Source: Cryptomeria japonica (lineage: Eukaryota > Streptophyta > Pinopsida > Cupressales > Cupressaceae). From it: a stretch of 60,000 nucleotides of DNA. The stretch covers positions 215,250,654 through 215,310,653 of the forward strand of contig NC_081411.1 of the NCBI RefSeq assembly GCF_030272615.1, given 5' to 3'. Every line of letters begins with the position of its first letter. The first letter of the stretch is position 1. The translations under genes and the position numbers were made by a program. Below are positions 60,000 to 60,000 of this stretch, in pieces. The notes under the pieces are model-generated. The model was not told the origin of the DNA. It did no database searches and saw only the letters and a program-made list of their open reading frames with translations.

Positions 60000-60000
60000 A

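Overview
This is nuclear DNA from a plant, most likely a conifer or other large-genome gymnosperm. That is an inference from the dense nested retrotransposons, the A/T-rich LTR that begins TGTAGACACC, and the lack of any clearly intact host gene in 60 kb. I found no rRNA, tRNA or CRISPR. Almost every coding stretch belongs to a mobile element, and most are broken by stops that look like C-to-T decay. Layout: (1) 1-5.8 kb is the 3' part of a Ty3/gypsy (Tat/Ogre-like) element. It has the integrase C-terminus on the + strand, an intron-containing plant-mobile-domain (PMD) gene on the opposite strand, a polypurine tract and an LTR rich in A/T palindromes. (2) 6,345-33,151 is a tandem array of a second Ty3/gypsy element with the structure LTR-internal-LTR-internal-LTR. 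Each directly repeated terminal segment is about 4.85 kb and carries its own ORF series of about 1,000 codons. Each internal region (about 6.1 kb) encodes gag, protease, an extra RNase H placed before the reverse transcriptase, reverse transcriptase, a decayed RNase H, and integrase. The array sits 10 bp inside the LTR of an older Ty1/copia element and is flanked by the 5-bp duplication GAAAG. (3) 33.2-36.4 kb holds the rest of that copia element (LTR, PBS, gag) and a LINE remnant on the minus strand. (4) 37.0-40.1 kb is a 1.53-kb tandem duplication. (5) 42,532-52,419 is the most striking object: a DNA transposon of about 9.9 kb. Both ends carry seven copies of a GC-rich 10-bp core, CGGGCCCCCG, in mixed orientation, and the outermost pair at each end forms an imperfect terminal inverted repeat. 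(6) 53.4-60 kb holds two inverted copia LTRs, the end of a copia pol gene, a BAHD acyltransferase pseudogene cut by one of the LTRs, and an AT-hook-like ORF remnant. The transposon in (5) contains two convergent genes. Gene A (42,834-45,860, + strand, one coding intron, 967 aa, intact) is a transposase-like protein with motifs DFAENY, SDN and HGKG..DG. It resembles a family I know mainly from uncharacterised animal proteins. Gene B (49,466-47,165, minus strand, about eight exons) has a long polyproline tract and a conserved central block. Its tail is built from in-phase small exons, one of which has been tandemly duplicated together with its intron (174-bp unit). One in-frame TGA interrupts it. 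By analogy with two-protein transposons that have subterminal repeats (CACTA/Spm), gene A would cut and join the DNA, and gene B could be an accessory or end-binding factor. That division of labour is inference.
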